DNA of 64,000 nt. It comes from Acidiferrobacteraceae bacterium. Its GTDB lineage: Bacteria; Pseudomonadota; Gammaproteobacteria; Arenicellales; UBA868. The first letter of the stretch is position 1. Every line of letters begins with the position of its first letter. The position numbers and the translations under genes were made by a program. The stretch spans positions 28,713 through 92,712 of the forward strand of contig PBJL01000008.1 of the NCBI GenBank assembly GCA_002721105.1. Reading direction: 5' to 3'. A model generated the notes under the pieces. It ran no database searches. It saw nothing but the letters and a program-made list of their open reading frames with translations, and was not told the DNA's origin. Below, piece after piece: positions 8,526 to 17,548 of the stretch.

Positions 8526-9143
8526 ATGGTTATTGAAATAATTCTTTGGTTATTCTTGCTCTTATTGTTGGGATATCTATTCGACAAGTATATTAAATGG
8601 TATCTATTTCCCAAACGATGGGGCGTGGTAGAGGCTAACGCTATTTTTCGAAGTGGCCAACTTACTCCGATACAATTTAAGAAGCAAGTAAAGAAATGCA
8701 ATATCGATGTCATAGTTTCACTATTAGATCCATTGCCGGGTAATGTTAATTATGAGGGAGAACAAAAAATAATAAAGGAGAACGGTATCGAACAATTTGT
8801 ATACCCACTTTTAGGTGATGGCACTGGCGACATTTTCCAATATGCGTCTGCTATATGTAAACTCCACGAGTGCGTGAGAAATGGCAAAGTGGTGTTAATT
8901 CACTGTGCTGCTGGTACGCAGCGAACAGGCGGTGTGGTTGCAAGTTATCGAATATTGGTTCAAGGAAAGAGTCCTATTGAAGCGGTACATGAAATGAAGC
9001 GATATGGGTGGCGGTGGCATAAGAATCCGATCCTAATTCCTTTCATCAATGACCATTTAAATCAATTGGAGGACTTATTAATACAGCGAAATATTTTAGA
9101 TAGAGCGAGTCATCCGATGCCAGTTTTACCAACAAAAATTTAG
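8526..9143 (+). CDS. Membrane-anchored dual-specificity / tyrosine phosphatase
   Basis: 205 aa. One N-terminal transmembrane helix (residues 4-18, LLLLLG core) followed by a phosphatase domain. The P-loop HCAAGTQR (Cys127 to Arg133) fits the C-x5-R signature exactly, and FRSGQLTP near residue 41 is the usual N-terminal motif of small DSP-like phosphatases. With a short cytosolic N-terminus the domain may face the periplasm or the cytoplasm; topology is not decided. No strong ribosome binding site. Followed after 33 bases by a quinone oxidoreductase gene. Substrate could be phosphotyrosine, phosphoinositide-like or other phosphate esters. Confidence 0.85.
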   Translation: MVIEIILWLFLLLLLGYLFDKYIKWYLFPKRWGVVEANAIFRSGQLTPIQFKKQVKKCNIDVIVSLLDPLPGNVNYEGEQKIIKENGIEQFVYPLLGDGTGDIFQYASAICKLHECVRNGKVVLIHCAAGTQRTGGVVASYRILVQGKSPIEAVHEMKRYGWRWHKNPILIPFINDHLNQLEDLLIQRNILDRASHPMPVLPTKI

Positions 9144-9162
9144 ACTAAAGAAAGTCTAAATT
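9137..9162 (+). other. AT-rich hairpin over the phosphatase stop codon
   Basis: Perfect 9-bp arms (9137-9145 and 9154-9162) with an 8-base loop, followed by TTCTAATCTTTATT. The stem is A/T-dominated, so it is at best a weak terminator or an mRNA 3'-end element; the next gene starts 14 bases later. Confidence 0.3.
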
Positions 9163-9176
9163 CTAATCTTTATTGC

Positions 9177-10175
9177 ATGGAAAAAATCAGAGCATTGATT
9201 TGTCCAAGGTATGGTGAACCTGAGGTGTTAGAGGTTAGGAGCATCGATTTACCACTTCCCGGCCCCAAAGAAATCTTAATAAGAGTTAGAGCATGCGGGG
9301 TTAATTTTCCGGATGTCTTAATGATGAGGGGCCAATATCAAGTAAAGCCTGAGTTACCGTTTGCCTTGGGCTTTGAAGTTGCAGGTGAGGTTTTAGAGGT
9401 CGGCGATAATAGTGTTGGGTTCTCTGTAGGAGATCGAGTCATAGCAATCTTAATTTCAGGAGGAATGCAGGAAAAAGTTGTAGTGTCGGCAGACCAATGT
9501 TGGTTGATGCCAGATAGTATGCCATTTGATGTTGCAGCAAGTTTCTCATTGACATATGGTACCAGTTATCATGCTCTAGTTAACCGTGCTCAATTACAAG
9601 AAGGTGAAACCTTATTGGTATTAGGAGCTTCGGGAGGGGTAGGTAGTGCAACAATAGACATTGCCCATCAGTTAGGTGCCCGAGTAATTGCTGTCGGCAG
9701 TGATGAGGGAAAGATGCACACACTGAAAAAACTATATGGCATGGATGAAATGATCATTTGCGCAGAAGATCGTGCGAGTTTACTTGATCAGGTGAAGTAT
9801 TTGACGGGCAATAAGGGGGTTGATGTTATTTTTGATCCAGTTGGTGGTGACGCTTTCCAACAATCTATGCGTTTAGTCAAATGGAACGGACGGATACTTA
9901 TTGTTGGGTTTGCTTCCGATGGTAAGAATATACCTCAGGCTTCGACAAATCTTTTGTTACTTAAAGGGAGTTCACTACTTGGTGTTTTCTGGGGTCGTTT
10001 CATCCAAGAAGAGCGCGAAAAAAGTGATAAAAATTTCATGCGATTGTTTTCATGGTATGAGAATGGGAAAATTAGACCGGCTATATGGAAGCGGTTTCAA
10101 CTCCATGAGGGGCATCATGCTTTGACGGCTCTTATTGAGCGGAAGGTTGTGGGAAAATGTGTGGTACTCATGTAG
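9177..10175 (+). CDS. Zinc-independent quinone oxidoreductase-like MDR protein (NADPH:quinone reductase)
   Basis: 332 aa, the usual length for QOR-type medium-chain reductases. GroES-like domain (CGVNFPDVLMMRGQYQ, FALGFEVAGEVLEVG), then the Rossmann domain with LGASGGVGSATIDIAHQLGA. No structural zinc cysteine cluster. Members reduce quinones or enoyl thioesters with NADPH in the cytosol. Related to acyl-CoA-linked NADPH:quinone reductases by the MMRGQYQVKPELPF stretch. Co-directional with the phosphatase and the Nudix gene. Confidence 0.9.
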   Translation: MEKIRALICPRYGEPEVLEVRSIDLPLPGPKEILIRVRACGVNFPDVLMMRGQYQVKPELPFALGFEVAGEVLEVGDNSVGFSVGDRVIAILISGGMQEKVVVSADQCWLMPDSMPFDVAASFSLTYGTSYHALVNRAQLQEGETLLVLGASGGVGSATIDIAHQLGARVIAVGSDEGKMHTLKKLYGMDEMIICAEDRASLLDQVKYLTGNKGVDVIFDPVGGDAFQQSMRLVKWNGRILIVGFASDGKNIPQASTNLLLLKGSSLLGVFWGRFIQEEREKSDKNFMRLFSWYENGKIRPAIWKRFQLHEGHHALTALIERKVVGKCVVLM

Positions 10176-10237
10176 TTTTTGAGTGATTAAAGGCTAATCT
10201 ATCTTTATTGTATATAGCATAGTGGTTCTCGAAGAAA

Positions 10238-10636
10238 ATGCCGCAAATTAGTAAAGCTATTATTACGCAAAGTAATGAATTTTTGTTTCAGCTTCGAGAT
10301 GATCGCCCTGGGATTTCGTACCCTAACCAATGGTCATTTTTTGGTGGAGAGATTGAGACAGGAGAAAGTCCTTGGAAAGCATTACAGCGGGAAATTATGG
10401 AAGAGCTGTGCTGGTATCCTGATAGGGGTAGATATCTCTATCAGTGGGGTAATTTAGATCACCCTGGGTATAATTTGCATTTTTTTTCTTTGGAATTTAA
10501 AGGTAGGCGCGAGGAATTAGTTCTAAAAGAAGGCCAAGATCTTAATTGGTTTACTGTAGAGGATATTGTGCTAGAAAAAAAAATAGCGCCATATGTTCTC
10601 ATGCACGTATATCGATTTCTTGACTTGTCTAGCTAA
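10238..10636 (+). CDS. Nudix hydrolase
   Basis: 132 aa single-domain protein. Nudix box GGEIETGESPWKALQREIMEE keeps the G-x5-E-x7-REUxEE core, though the usual Gly after EE is replaced (LCW). Hydrolyses a nucleoside diphosphate linked to some moiety. N-terminal KAIITQSNEFLFQLRDDRPG and PNQWSFFGGEI resemble GDP-mannose or NADH-type small Nudix proteins. Substrate not assignable. Confidence 0.87.
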   Translation: MPQISKAIITQSNEFLFQLRDDRPGISYPNQWSFFGGEIETGESPWKALQREIMEELCWYPDRGRYLYQWGNLDHPGYNLHFFSLEFKGRREELVLKEGQDLNWFTVEDIVLEKKIAPYVLMHVYRFLDLSS

Positions 10637-10725
10637 TGTCTGGACAAAATGTTTTAGCCTTGTTTTGGTAGATTTGGATGTGATCAACAGGTGTGATCTA
10701 ATTCGAATTTAGATAATCTGTTTGC

Positions 10726-11103
10726 CTAGTGGCAGAAAAATATTAATTGGTTTCTCGATACAAAACGAACAAAGCTAGATTCACGCAAGAGTGTCACGAT
10801 TGGCGCTATTTCTCCTTTTATGCTGAGAAGAGCGATATTGGAGAATTTTGTTTTCTGAATTTCCATCATCGACGGATGTAGTTGCATTAATTTCGTTAAT
10901 TCTGAGTAGTTATCGTGAACAACTATCAATTTAGTGTCGGATTTTTCTGCCGTAAGGCTCGAGTGCATTTTTAGATAGGAATTAATCCAGGTTGATTTAA
11001 AATTCGCATCCTCCCTTGTTGACAACCAGAGTAGCAAGGTTACAGAAAATAATACCAATAATAGAAAGGAATACTTAATTAGATTATGGTAATTTAGAGG
11101 CAT
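10726..11103 (-). CDS. Small single-span membrane protein, unknown function
   Basis: 125 aa. One N-terminal transmembrane segment (residues 10-27, YSFLLLVLFSVTLLLWL), then a soluble domain of about 95 residues with no recognised motif (LIVVHDNYSELTKLM, IALLSIKGEIAPIVTLL). Orientation N-in, so the domain is probably periplasmic. Its start overlaps the stop of the upstream DapA-family gene (TAATG), so they are co-transcribed. Not recognised. Confidence 0.55.
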   Translation of the reverse strand: MPLNYHNLIKYSFLLLVLFSVTLLLWLSTREDANFKSTWINSYLKMHSSLTAEKSDTKLIVVHDNYSELTKLMQLHPSMMEIQKTKFSNIALLSIKGEIAPIVTLLRESSFVRFVSRNQLIFFCH

Positions 11104-12008
11104 TATATAGAGTTTGTTATATCTAGCATTTCGGATTCTAGTGTTTCGAGCACCGAGTCGATTTTAGCTTGTTCATTTTTTGATAGTGGTTGCAAAGGTA
11201 AGCGAACCTTTCCAGCCCGTAAGCCTTTTAGCTCACAAGCATACTTTACAGCTTGAATTAATTTCCCGCTCTGCTCAAGGATGTTTAGGAATGGCATCAT
11301 TACAGACATTATTTTCCGACCCTGGGCCAAATCATTTTTTATAAATAATGCTTCATACAAAGCGATGTGTTCCTTAGGTAAACAGTTTGCGCCAGGGCAA
11401 ACCCAACCTCGCGCACCCCAGGCGAAGAACTCTAATGCTTGATCATCCATGCCACAGATAAGGGATAAATTCGGATAGTCAAGAGCTAGCATGTGTAACT
11501 GATCAATACTTCCAGTAGATTCCTTGATCGCAACAAAGTTAGGACTATCCTTGATCCGGTCAAAGAATTCACGCTCCATGATTGTTCCTGTCCGGCCTGG
11601 ATAGTTGTATAACATGATAGGCAAATTAATAGCTCGATCGATAGCCAGAGCGTGTTCTGCTAATTCCGACTGGGTTGGCACTGCATAGTAGGGGGCATTT
11701 ACTAGCACTCCATCAGCGCCAAAATCTTTAGCAAATTGGCCTAACTCAATACAGTCTTCAGTGCGTATAGCTCCTATTCCGACGATAATTGCGGCACGGT
11801 CTGCGATCACTGATTTCGCAACTTCCATCAGTTTAATTCGCTCCTCAAATGTTTGCAGGTGATATTCTCCTGTGGTTCCCCCAATGACTAGCCCATGAAT
11901 CTTATAATTCAGAAGAGATTCAATTAGGCTTTCAAATTCGGTAAAGTTGATCGAATAATCTTCGTTGTAAGGAGTAATAATGGGGGGGTAAATTCCTTCA
12001 AATTTCAT
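11103..12008 (-). CDS. DapA/NanA-family aldolase (dihydrodipicolinate synthase-like)
   Basis: 301 aa TIM barrel. Schiff-base lysine in FVAIKESTG (Lys162), active-site tyrosine in MLYNYPGRTG (Tyr134), and phosphate/carboxylate loop GGTTGE. ATG at 12008 chosen: GAGGAG sits 10 bases upstream; the longer frame to 12065 has no support. Second DapA-type lyase in this window (see 39431-40375). Because the neighbours are not lysine-biosynthetic, a catabolic lyase or synthase acting on a pyruvate adduct is more likely than DapA proper. Confidence 0.85.
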   Translation of the reverse strand: MKFEGIYPPIITPYNEDYSINFTEFESLIESLLNYKIHGLVIGGTTGEYHLQTFEERIKLMEVAKSVIADRAAIIVGIGAIRTEDCIELGQFAKDFGADGVLVNAPYYAVPTQSELAEHALAIDRAINLPIMLYNYPGRTGTIMEREFFDRIKDSPNFVAIKESTGSIDQLHMLALDYPNLSLICGMDDQALEFFAWGARGWVCPGANCLPKEHIALYEALFIKNDLAQGRKIMSVMMPFLNILEQSGKLIQAVKYACELKGLRAGKVRLPLQPLSKNEQAKIDSVLETLESEMLDITNSI

Positions 12009-12375
12009 TTTGATCTGTCTCCTCAGATTGTTCGAATGGCGCAAAGTTAAGCTTGAGCCCAACATTTCTGTTTTTTTCTAGCCAATAAAGAGCTTTAAGG
12101 CAATTTTAGAGCTGAGTATTTGAGATGTCTACGGGATTATGTTTGTTAAAAAATCTCAGAAAACTGGGAAAAATAGGGTTATTAGCAATAATTACATAAA
12201 CTTTGGTTGTGCTAAACGAATTTTGTGAATTAGACTGCTTGGGAGGCGCATACAATTAAAGTTTGTAAAAGTCAGAATTTACTAAGTTTGTTGTCGAATG
12301 GATTACTGTTTAATCGACTTCAATAGCCATGGTTAATATCGGTTTGTTGAGGCAGGAGGGTTTTCTAAACCTAGT
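12009..12375. other. Divergent intergenic region between DapA-like gene and potA
   Basis: No ORF or RNA gene supported. Must hold the promoters for both directions. A short inverted repeat (GTCGA/TCGAC, about 12293-12330) occurs, too weak to call an operator. AGGAGG near 12354 is about 16 bases from the potA ATG, unusually far. Confidence 0.5.
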
Positions 12376-13515
12376 ATGGAAGAGCAACTGAAATCGTTTG
12401 TAACTGGGTCAGGGACTAATATTAATCAGGGTTACGTAAGTTTCTCTGAGGTGCAGAAAAGCTATGATGGTTCAGAATTGGTTGTAAAAAATCTTAACTT
12501 GGACATAGCGCGTGGTGAATTTCTAACCATGTTGGGGCCTTCTGGCTCCGGTAAAACAACTTGTTTAATGATGTTGGCCGGGTTTGAGCCAGCAACCCAT
12601 GGGGAAATATTTGTTGGTGGTCGACCTATAAATGCCATACCCCCTCATAAGCGAGGTATCGGTATGGTTTTTCAGAATTATGCTTTGTTTCCCCATATGA
12701 CCGTGAACGAGAACCTCTCGTTTCCTTTAAAAGTGAGGAGAATGAATAAGAGTGATATCACCCAACGAGTGGAAAAAGCACTCGATATGGTTCGACTCGG
12801 GAGCTTCGGCGATAGGCGACCCGCGCAGCTTTCTGGAGGCCAACAGCAACGGGTGGCTGTAGCGCGGGCACTTGTATTTGATCCTGGATTAGTTCTAATG
12901 GATGAACCACTGGGAGCGTTGGATAAACAGCTCCGTGAACAGATGCAATATGAGATAAAACATATTCATGAAAATCTTGATGTCACAGTTGTTTATGTTA
13001 CGCACGATCAGTCCGAAGCCTTAACAATGTCGAATCGGATTTGCGTTTTTAATAGTGGAATTGTTCAACAGTTAGCCACGCCTGAAGATTTATATGAGCG
13101 ACCAGAAAATGCTTTTGTTGCACAATTTATTGGCGAGAATAATACCCTACTGGGTTCTGTAGCAGAAACTTCTACTGAGTCCTGTACGGTACACGTGGGC
13201 GATGGCATTGAGGTCAAAGCGCTCAATGTGAATGCGGGCGGGATAGGTAGCCAGACTACCCTTTCGTTGAGACCGGAGAGAGTAGAAGTCAACCCAGAAA
13301 ATGGCAAGTATCCAAATGTATTTGATGCTCAGATTGAAGAAATGATTTATTTAGGTGATCATATACGTACACGTGCTACCGTATGTGGCCGTAGCGATTT
13401 TGTTGTGAAGATTCCAAATGCAAGTCATCATGCAGTACTTAAGGCAGGTGATATTGTGAAGTTCGGGTGGTCTGTAGAAGATTGCCGAGCGTTGGATGTC
13501 CTTGAAAACGCCTAA
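12376..13515 (+). CDS. potA: Polyamine-type ABC transporter ATPase
   Basis: 379 aa, full length for PotA. Walker A GPSGSGKTT at 54-62, Q-loop VFQNYALFPHMTV, signature LSGGQQQR, Walker B LVLMDEPLGALD, H-loop YVTHDQ, and a C-terminal TOBE_2 domain (SLRPERVEV around residue 300). Energises import by the PotB/PotC pair encoded downstream. First gene of potA-potD-potB-potC. Start kept at the first ATG although its ribosome binding site is distant. Substrate of this family is putrescine, spermidine or related small molecules. Confidence 0.93.
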   Translation: MEEQLKSFVTGSGTNINQGYVSFSEVQKSYDGSELVVKNLNLDIARGEFLTMLGPSGSGKTTCLMMLAGFEPATHGEIFVGGRPINAIPPHKRGIGMVFQNYALFPHMTVNENLSFPLKVRRMNKSDITQRVEKALDMVRLGSFGDRRPAQLSGGQQQRVAVARALVFDPGLVLMDEPLGALDKQLREQMQYEIKHIHENLDVTVVYVTHDQSEALTMSNRICVFNSGIVQQLATPEDLYERPENAFVAQFIGENNTLLGSVAETSTESCTVHVGDGIEVKALNVNAGGIGSQTTLSLRPERVEVNPENGKYPNVFDAQIEEMIYLGDHIRTRATVCGRSDFVVKIPNASHHAVLKAGDIVKFGWSVEDCRALDVLENA

Positions 13516-13598
13516 TATGGCTGCTTCGATGACGAACAAAACCCCCCTTTGAAACATAAGGGGTGATATTTTAACAAAGCAAGAGTGGAGGAAAACTG

Positions 13599-14687
13599 AT
13601 GAAGAAAACTATGCAACTTGTGTTGGCCATGGTGATCGGTTCTCTCATGGTGTTGCCAGCCCAGGCGGATGTAACTGTAGCGTCATGGGGTGGTGCTTAC
13701 ACGATGAGTCAACAGAAAGCCTATGCAGACACATGGGATGGTGGAACCGCAAATTTTATTAACTACAATGGTGGATTGGGTGAAGTACGAACACAAGTAG
13801 AGTCTGGAAATATCCAGTGGGATATTGTGGATGTGTTGGCCAGTGATGCTCGTGTTGGTTGTGATGAGGGGTTGTTTGAGGAGTTACCGCGCGATGCATT
13901 CCTGCCCGCAGCGGATGGCACTTCAATGGATGACGACATCATGGTTGACGTACCAAATGACTGTGTCGTGCCGCAAATTTTTTGGTCCTATGTGCCATTC
14001 TACAAAAAGGGAACTTTTCAATCAAAAGGACGAAAAGCACCAAAGACCATGGTTGACTTTTTTGATGTCGAGAATTTTCCAGGAAAGCGAGGAATTCATA
14101 CCTGGCCCAGTGCAATTGTTGAAATGGCTCTAGTAGCTGATGGTGTTCCGGCTTCAGATGTCTATGACGTTATGTCATCCGAAGGTGGCATTGATCGTGC
14201 TTTTGCAAAGCTAGATACTATTAAGGACCATGTTGTTTTTTGGTCAGCCGGATCTGCGCCTCTTGAGCTCATAGAGAGTGGCGAGGTTTCAATGGCTCTT
14301 GCCTACAATGGCCGCATCGGTTCAGCCATATTGTCTGAGGGAGCAGATTATGTTGTGAATTGGGATGGTCAGGTATTAGAGGAAGAGTGGCTTGTTATGG
14401 TAAAAGGGACTCAAAATTATGACGAAGCATTGGAGTTTTTAATTCATGCCTCGGCACCCGAGCAGCAGGCCGGACAAGCTAAATGGATCAATTATGGGCC
14501 AATGCGTAAATCTGGCTTGGATATACTTGCGGCGAATGAGCCGTTTTTCCATACTGGTGCAAACATAATGCCGCACATGCCAAACGCAGGGGCAGCAATG
14601 GCTAACGCAATTGTTGCTAATCCAGATTGGTGGGCGGATAATGGAGATTCGGTATCTGAACGTTATACCGCGTGGATGGCTCAATAG
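13599..14687 (+). CDS. potD: Periplasmic polyamine-type solute-binding protein
   Basis: 362 aa. Sec signal peptide with likely cleavage after residue 23 (LPAQA-D). Mature protein starts VTVASWGGAYTMSQQKAY, the usual opening of SBP_bac_8 (PotD/PotF/AfuA-like) proteins, and has WDIVDVLASDA and GIHTWPSAIVEMAL. Strong ribosome binding site GGAGG 8 bases before the ATG. The ligand could be a polyamine or another small organic cation; acidic ligand residues are not assignable without alignment. Followed by a hairpin before potB. Confidence 0.9.
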   Translation: MKKTMQLVLAMVIGSLMVLPAQADVTVASWGGAYTMSQQKAYADTWDGGTANFINYNGGLGEVRTQVESGNIQWDIVDVLASDARVGCDEGLFEELPRDAFLPAADGTSMDDDIMVDVPNDCVVPQIFWSYVPFYKKGTFQSKGRKAPKTMVDFFDVENFPGKRGIHTWPSAIVEMALVADGVPASDVYDVMSSEGGIDRAFAKLDTIKDHVVFWSAGSAPLELIESGEVSMALAYNGRIGSAILSEGADYVVNWDGQVLEEEWLVMVKGTQNYDEALEFLIHASAPEQQAGQAKWINYGPMRKSGLDILAANEPFFHTGANIMPHMPNAGAAMANAIVANPDWWADNGDSVSERYTAWMAQ

Positions 14688-14720
14688 AGCAGATGTAATA
14701 TAGGGTGTTTAAGAGACTCT

Positions 14721-14762
14721 GGGGTCAAGCTAAAATTTTTCCGCTTGGCCCCAGTAGTTTTT
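14721..14762 (+). terminator. Intra-operon terminator/attenuator between potD and potB
   Basis: 10-bp stem 14721-14730 with 14743-14752 (one G-U), 12-base loop, then T-rich 14758-14762. Placed 34 bases after potD and 30 before potB, so partial termination would give more binding protein than permease. Confidence 0.7.
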
Positions 14763-14791
14763 AATTTTTCAACAATTTATTCATAGTGACT

Positions 14792-16408
14792 ATGAGTTCT
14801 GACGTTTCTTCGAAGCTCCTGACGGCAGATGGTATACCGCTCAAAGTTAGCCTTAGAAGATCTTTACGGCGAAATAAGTTGCGAGCTTTGGGGCTGATTT
14901 TGCCAGCGTTTCTATTTCTTCTTTTCCTTTTCGTGCTACCCATAGGCAGTCTATTAAGTAGAAGTGTGGATGACAGTCTTTCAAATATGCAATTACCGTT
15001 AACATTTGGGTTTTTTAGTAATTGGGATCGTGAAACGATCCCTGAAGAAGAGTTGTTTCATGCGATGTATCTTGATTTGTTTACATTGAATAAGTTTTTT
15101 ATCAGCAATAACAAGGGGCCAAATGTTGACGCAAATGATCCGGGATGGTGGATTAAGATACCAGATAAAGGACCATACAAGCCATCTATAACTAAGATAA
15201 ATCCAGCTTGGGGTGAGGTAGAAATATGGCAGTCGTTGAAACAGATCGTTGATGAAGCGGCTGTATATGATGGAAGCTCAGTAGAAAAGAAAGCCGCTAA
15301 AAATCGGGCACAGTTTGATTTGTGTAGAGAGTTGACGACCTTACCTAATGCGAGTTGTAAACGACTATATGCGAGTCTGATGGAATGGAATGGCGATAGT
15401 GTTCCTGACGAATCTGTATTCACATCTATGTATAAAGATCTTGCCTCTGCACACAAAATTCTTGTTGGAAAGTCTGGCACTCGAATGAACTATGAGCAAC
15501 CAGGCTGGAAAAGCCTTATTAGGAAATCACTGAGAGCGTTTAAGAAGTTTGACGAGCCGCCTTATAGAGAAGCTATGATTAAGGCTGATGAACGTTGGGG
15601 CAAAATTGAATTCTGGCATTCTCTTGGCGCTATGAAAGATACAAGAACTATGGGCTATTACTGGAACTCGCTCGATAGACGGTTTGATGTCAATAAGGAT
15701 GTCGTCATGCAGCCAGAAGAGCGGCGAGTTTATGTGATGCTCTGGGGTCGGACCATGCTTGTTAGTCTTTATGTAACAATTTTTTGTTTATTATTGGCTT
15801 ATCCTACTTCACATTTACTTGCTACCTTACCATTGCGATACTCAAATTTGTTGATGATTTGCGTGCTCATGCCTTTTTGGACTTCATTACTAGTACGGAT
15901 TGTTGCTTGGATGGTGATGTTGCAACAGCAGGGGATTATTAATGACACCTTAGTATGGGCAAATATAATTTCCGATGAGAATAGATTACCAATGATGTTT
16001 AACTTTACAGGAACGGTAATTGTTATGGTACAGATTTTGCTACCTTTTATGATTCTTCCTCTGTATAGTGTTATGAAGACGATACCACCAAGTTATATGA
16101 GAGCTGCCCAAAATCTTGGAGCACCACCTTGGCTTGCATTTGTTCGTGTTTACATGCCCCAGACTTTACCGGGTGTTGGAGCTGGAGTTATCTTGGTTTT
16201 TATTGTAGCAATTGGGTATTACATTACCCCTGAATTGGTAGGCGGAAAGGATGGTCGATTGATTGGTAATATGGTGGCATACCATATGCAGAAATCGCTC
16301 AATTGGGGCTTAGCTGCAGCTATGGGTAGCCTGTTACTTGTTGCTATTCTATTGCTCTATTGGGTATACGACAAAGTTGTTGGAATTGATAACATGAAAT
16401 TGGGTTGA
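14792..16408 (+). CDS. potB: PotB-type ABC permease with a large duplicated periplasmic insert
   Basis: 538 aa, against roughly 280-310 for ordinary PotB. After the first helix (about 35-57) there is an insert of about 250 residues before the permease core resumes (MLWGRTMLVSLYVTIFCLLLAYP). The insert holds two similar copies: 78-149 and 199-278, each with W-x3-8-(I/V)PxE-x2-F-x2-MYxDL, PGW and WGx(V/I)E(I/F)WxSL. The core has the EAA-type loop AAQNLGAPPWLAFVRVYMPQTLPG. The insert should be periplasmic and could contact PotD. ATG 14792 used; GTG 14786 is the alternative; no clear ribosome binding site for either. Confidence 0.88.
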   Translation: MSSDVSSKLLTADGIPLKVSLRRSLRRNKLRALGLILPAFLFLLFLFVLPIGSLLSRSVDDSLSNMQLPLTFGFFSNWDRETIPEEELFHAMYLDLFTLNKFFISNNKGPNVDANDPGWWIKIPDKGPYKPSITKINPAWGEVEIWQSLKQIVDEAAVYDGSSVEKKAAKNRAQFDLCRELTTLPNASCKRLYASLMEWNGDSVPDESVFTSMYKDLASAHKILVGKSGTRMNYEQPGWKSLIRKSLRAFKKFDEPPYREAMIKADERWGKIEFWHSLGAMKDTRTMGYYWNSLDRRFDVNKDVVMQPEERRVYVMLWGRTMLVSLYVTIFCLLLAYPTSHLLATLPLRYSNLLMICVLMPFWTSLLVRIVAWMVMLQQQGIINDTLVWANIISDENRLPMMFNFTGTVIVMVQILLPFMILPLYSVMKTIPPSYMRAAQNLGAPPWLAFVRVYMPQTLPGVGAGVILVFIVAIGYYITPELVGGKDGRLIGNMVAYHMQKSLNWGLAAAMGSLLLVAILLLYWVYDKVVGIDNMKLG

Positions 16409-16413
16409 TTTTG

Positions 16414-17298
16414 ATGGCACTGCCTAGCTACGCTACTCCATTACAACGTATTTGGAATTACATATACTTATCTCTATGTGCGTTGGTTTTATTCTTCCTT
16501 GTTATGCCGTTAATTGCAGTTATACCGATGTCATTTTCTTCTTCACCGTTTCTGCAATTCACTCCCGAGATGTTACGTTTTGATCCAGAGGCATTCTCGT
16601 TAAGATGGTATCGCATAATGGTTGGTGATTGTTCTGATCCAAATATTACGACAGTTTGTTCGGATAGGTGGAAAGATGGGGCACGTAATAGTTTGTTTAT
16701 AGCATTGTGTGCAACGGTTTTGGCAACAACACTAGGAACTTTGGCCTCATTAGCTCTTAGTCGCACTTACACTCCATTTCGCAAATTAATCATGGCAATT
16801 ATGATTTCCCCATTGATCGTACCACTGATTATTACAGCCTCCGGAATGTTCATGTTTTTTGCCAAGTTTCAGTTAGTAGCGACTTTCACTGGAATGATTC
16901 TAGCTCATACGGTTCTTGGGATGCCATTTGTAGTCATCACTGTAACAGCTACACTTTCTAGTTTTGACTACACTTTAACTCGTGCAGCGGCGGGATTAGG
17001 TGGCACACCTTTTTACAATTTCTTCAAGGTTCAGCTACCACTAATTACGCCAGGTGTAATATCAGGCGCATTATTTGCATTTATTACATCTTTTGACGAG
17101 GTTGTAGTAGTGCTTTTTATTGGGAGTCAGAACCAAATTACGCTACCACGACAGATGTGGTCAGGAATTCGACAAGAAATAAGTCCTACAATTCTTTCGG
17201 TGGCGACAATCTTGGTTATCTTATCCATATTATTACTTACCACAGTAGAATTGCTCCGGCGCCGAAGTGAACGTTTAAGAGGAATACGTCCTAGTTAA
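16414..17298 (+). CDS. potC: PotC-type ABC permease
   Basis: 294 aa, five to six transmembrane helices. EAA loop AAAGLGGTPFYNFFKVQLPLITPG and C-terminal SFDEVVVVLFIGSQNQITLPRQMW are typical of PotC. Start ATG 16414, five bases after the potB stop; a TTG at 16405 overlapping that stop is the alternative. Last gene of the transporter operon. The loop between helix 1 and 2 (PEAFSLRWYRIMVGDCSDPNITTVCSDRW) contains two cysteines, possibly a periplasmic disulfide. Confidence 0.92.
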   Translation: MALPSYATPLQRIWNYIYLSLCALVLFFLVMPLIAVIPMSFSSSPFLQFTPEMLRFDPEAFSLRWYRIMVGDCSDPNITTVCSDRWKDGARNSLFIALCATVLATTLGTLASLALSRTYTPFRKLIMAIMISPLIVPLIITASGMFMFFAKFQLVATFTGMILAHTVLGMPFVVITVTATLSSFDYTLTRAAAGLGGTPFYNFFKVQLPLITPGVISGALFAFITSFDEVVVVLFIGSQNQITLPRQMWSGIRQEISPTILSVATILVILSILLLTTVELLRRRSERLRGIRPS

Positions 17299-17548
17299 CA
17301 TAAATATATTGTATGTGGCAATTTTTAGTTAGGGGCGTATGAATCCAAGGGAAGGAAGCTATCATATAATTAGTTGTTGATCATCGATATCAATAATAAC
17401 AATTAACCATGTTTGGAGACATAGCTTTAAAAAAGTTGTATTAATTTATAATTGGTAGATTGCTCAGATAAAGTATTGTTGCGCAATATTGAAAACATTC
17501 ATGACATCTAAAAATCAGTCTAATCAAAAGTATGCTTCGGGTTAGCTT

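Noticed and set aside
13544..13563. CCCCTT/AAGGGG hairpin between potA and potD as terminator
   Set aside because: Only six base pairs and no U-tract; potD has its own ribosome binding site right after.
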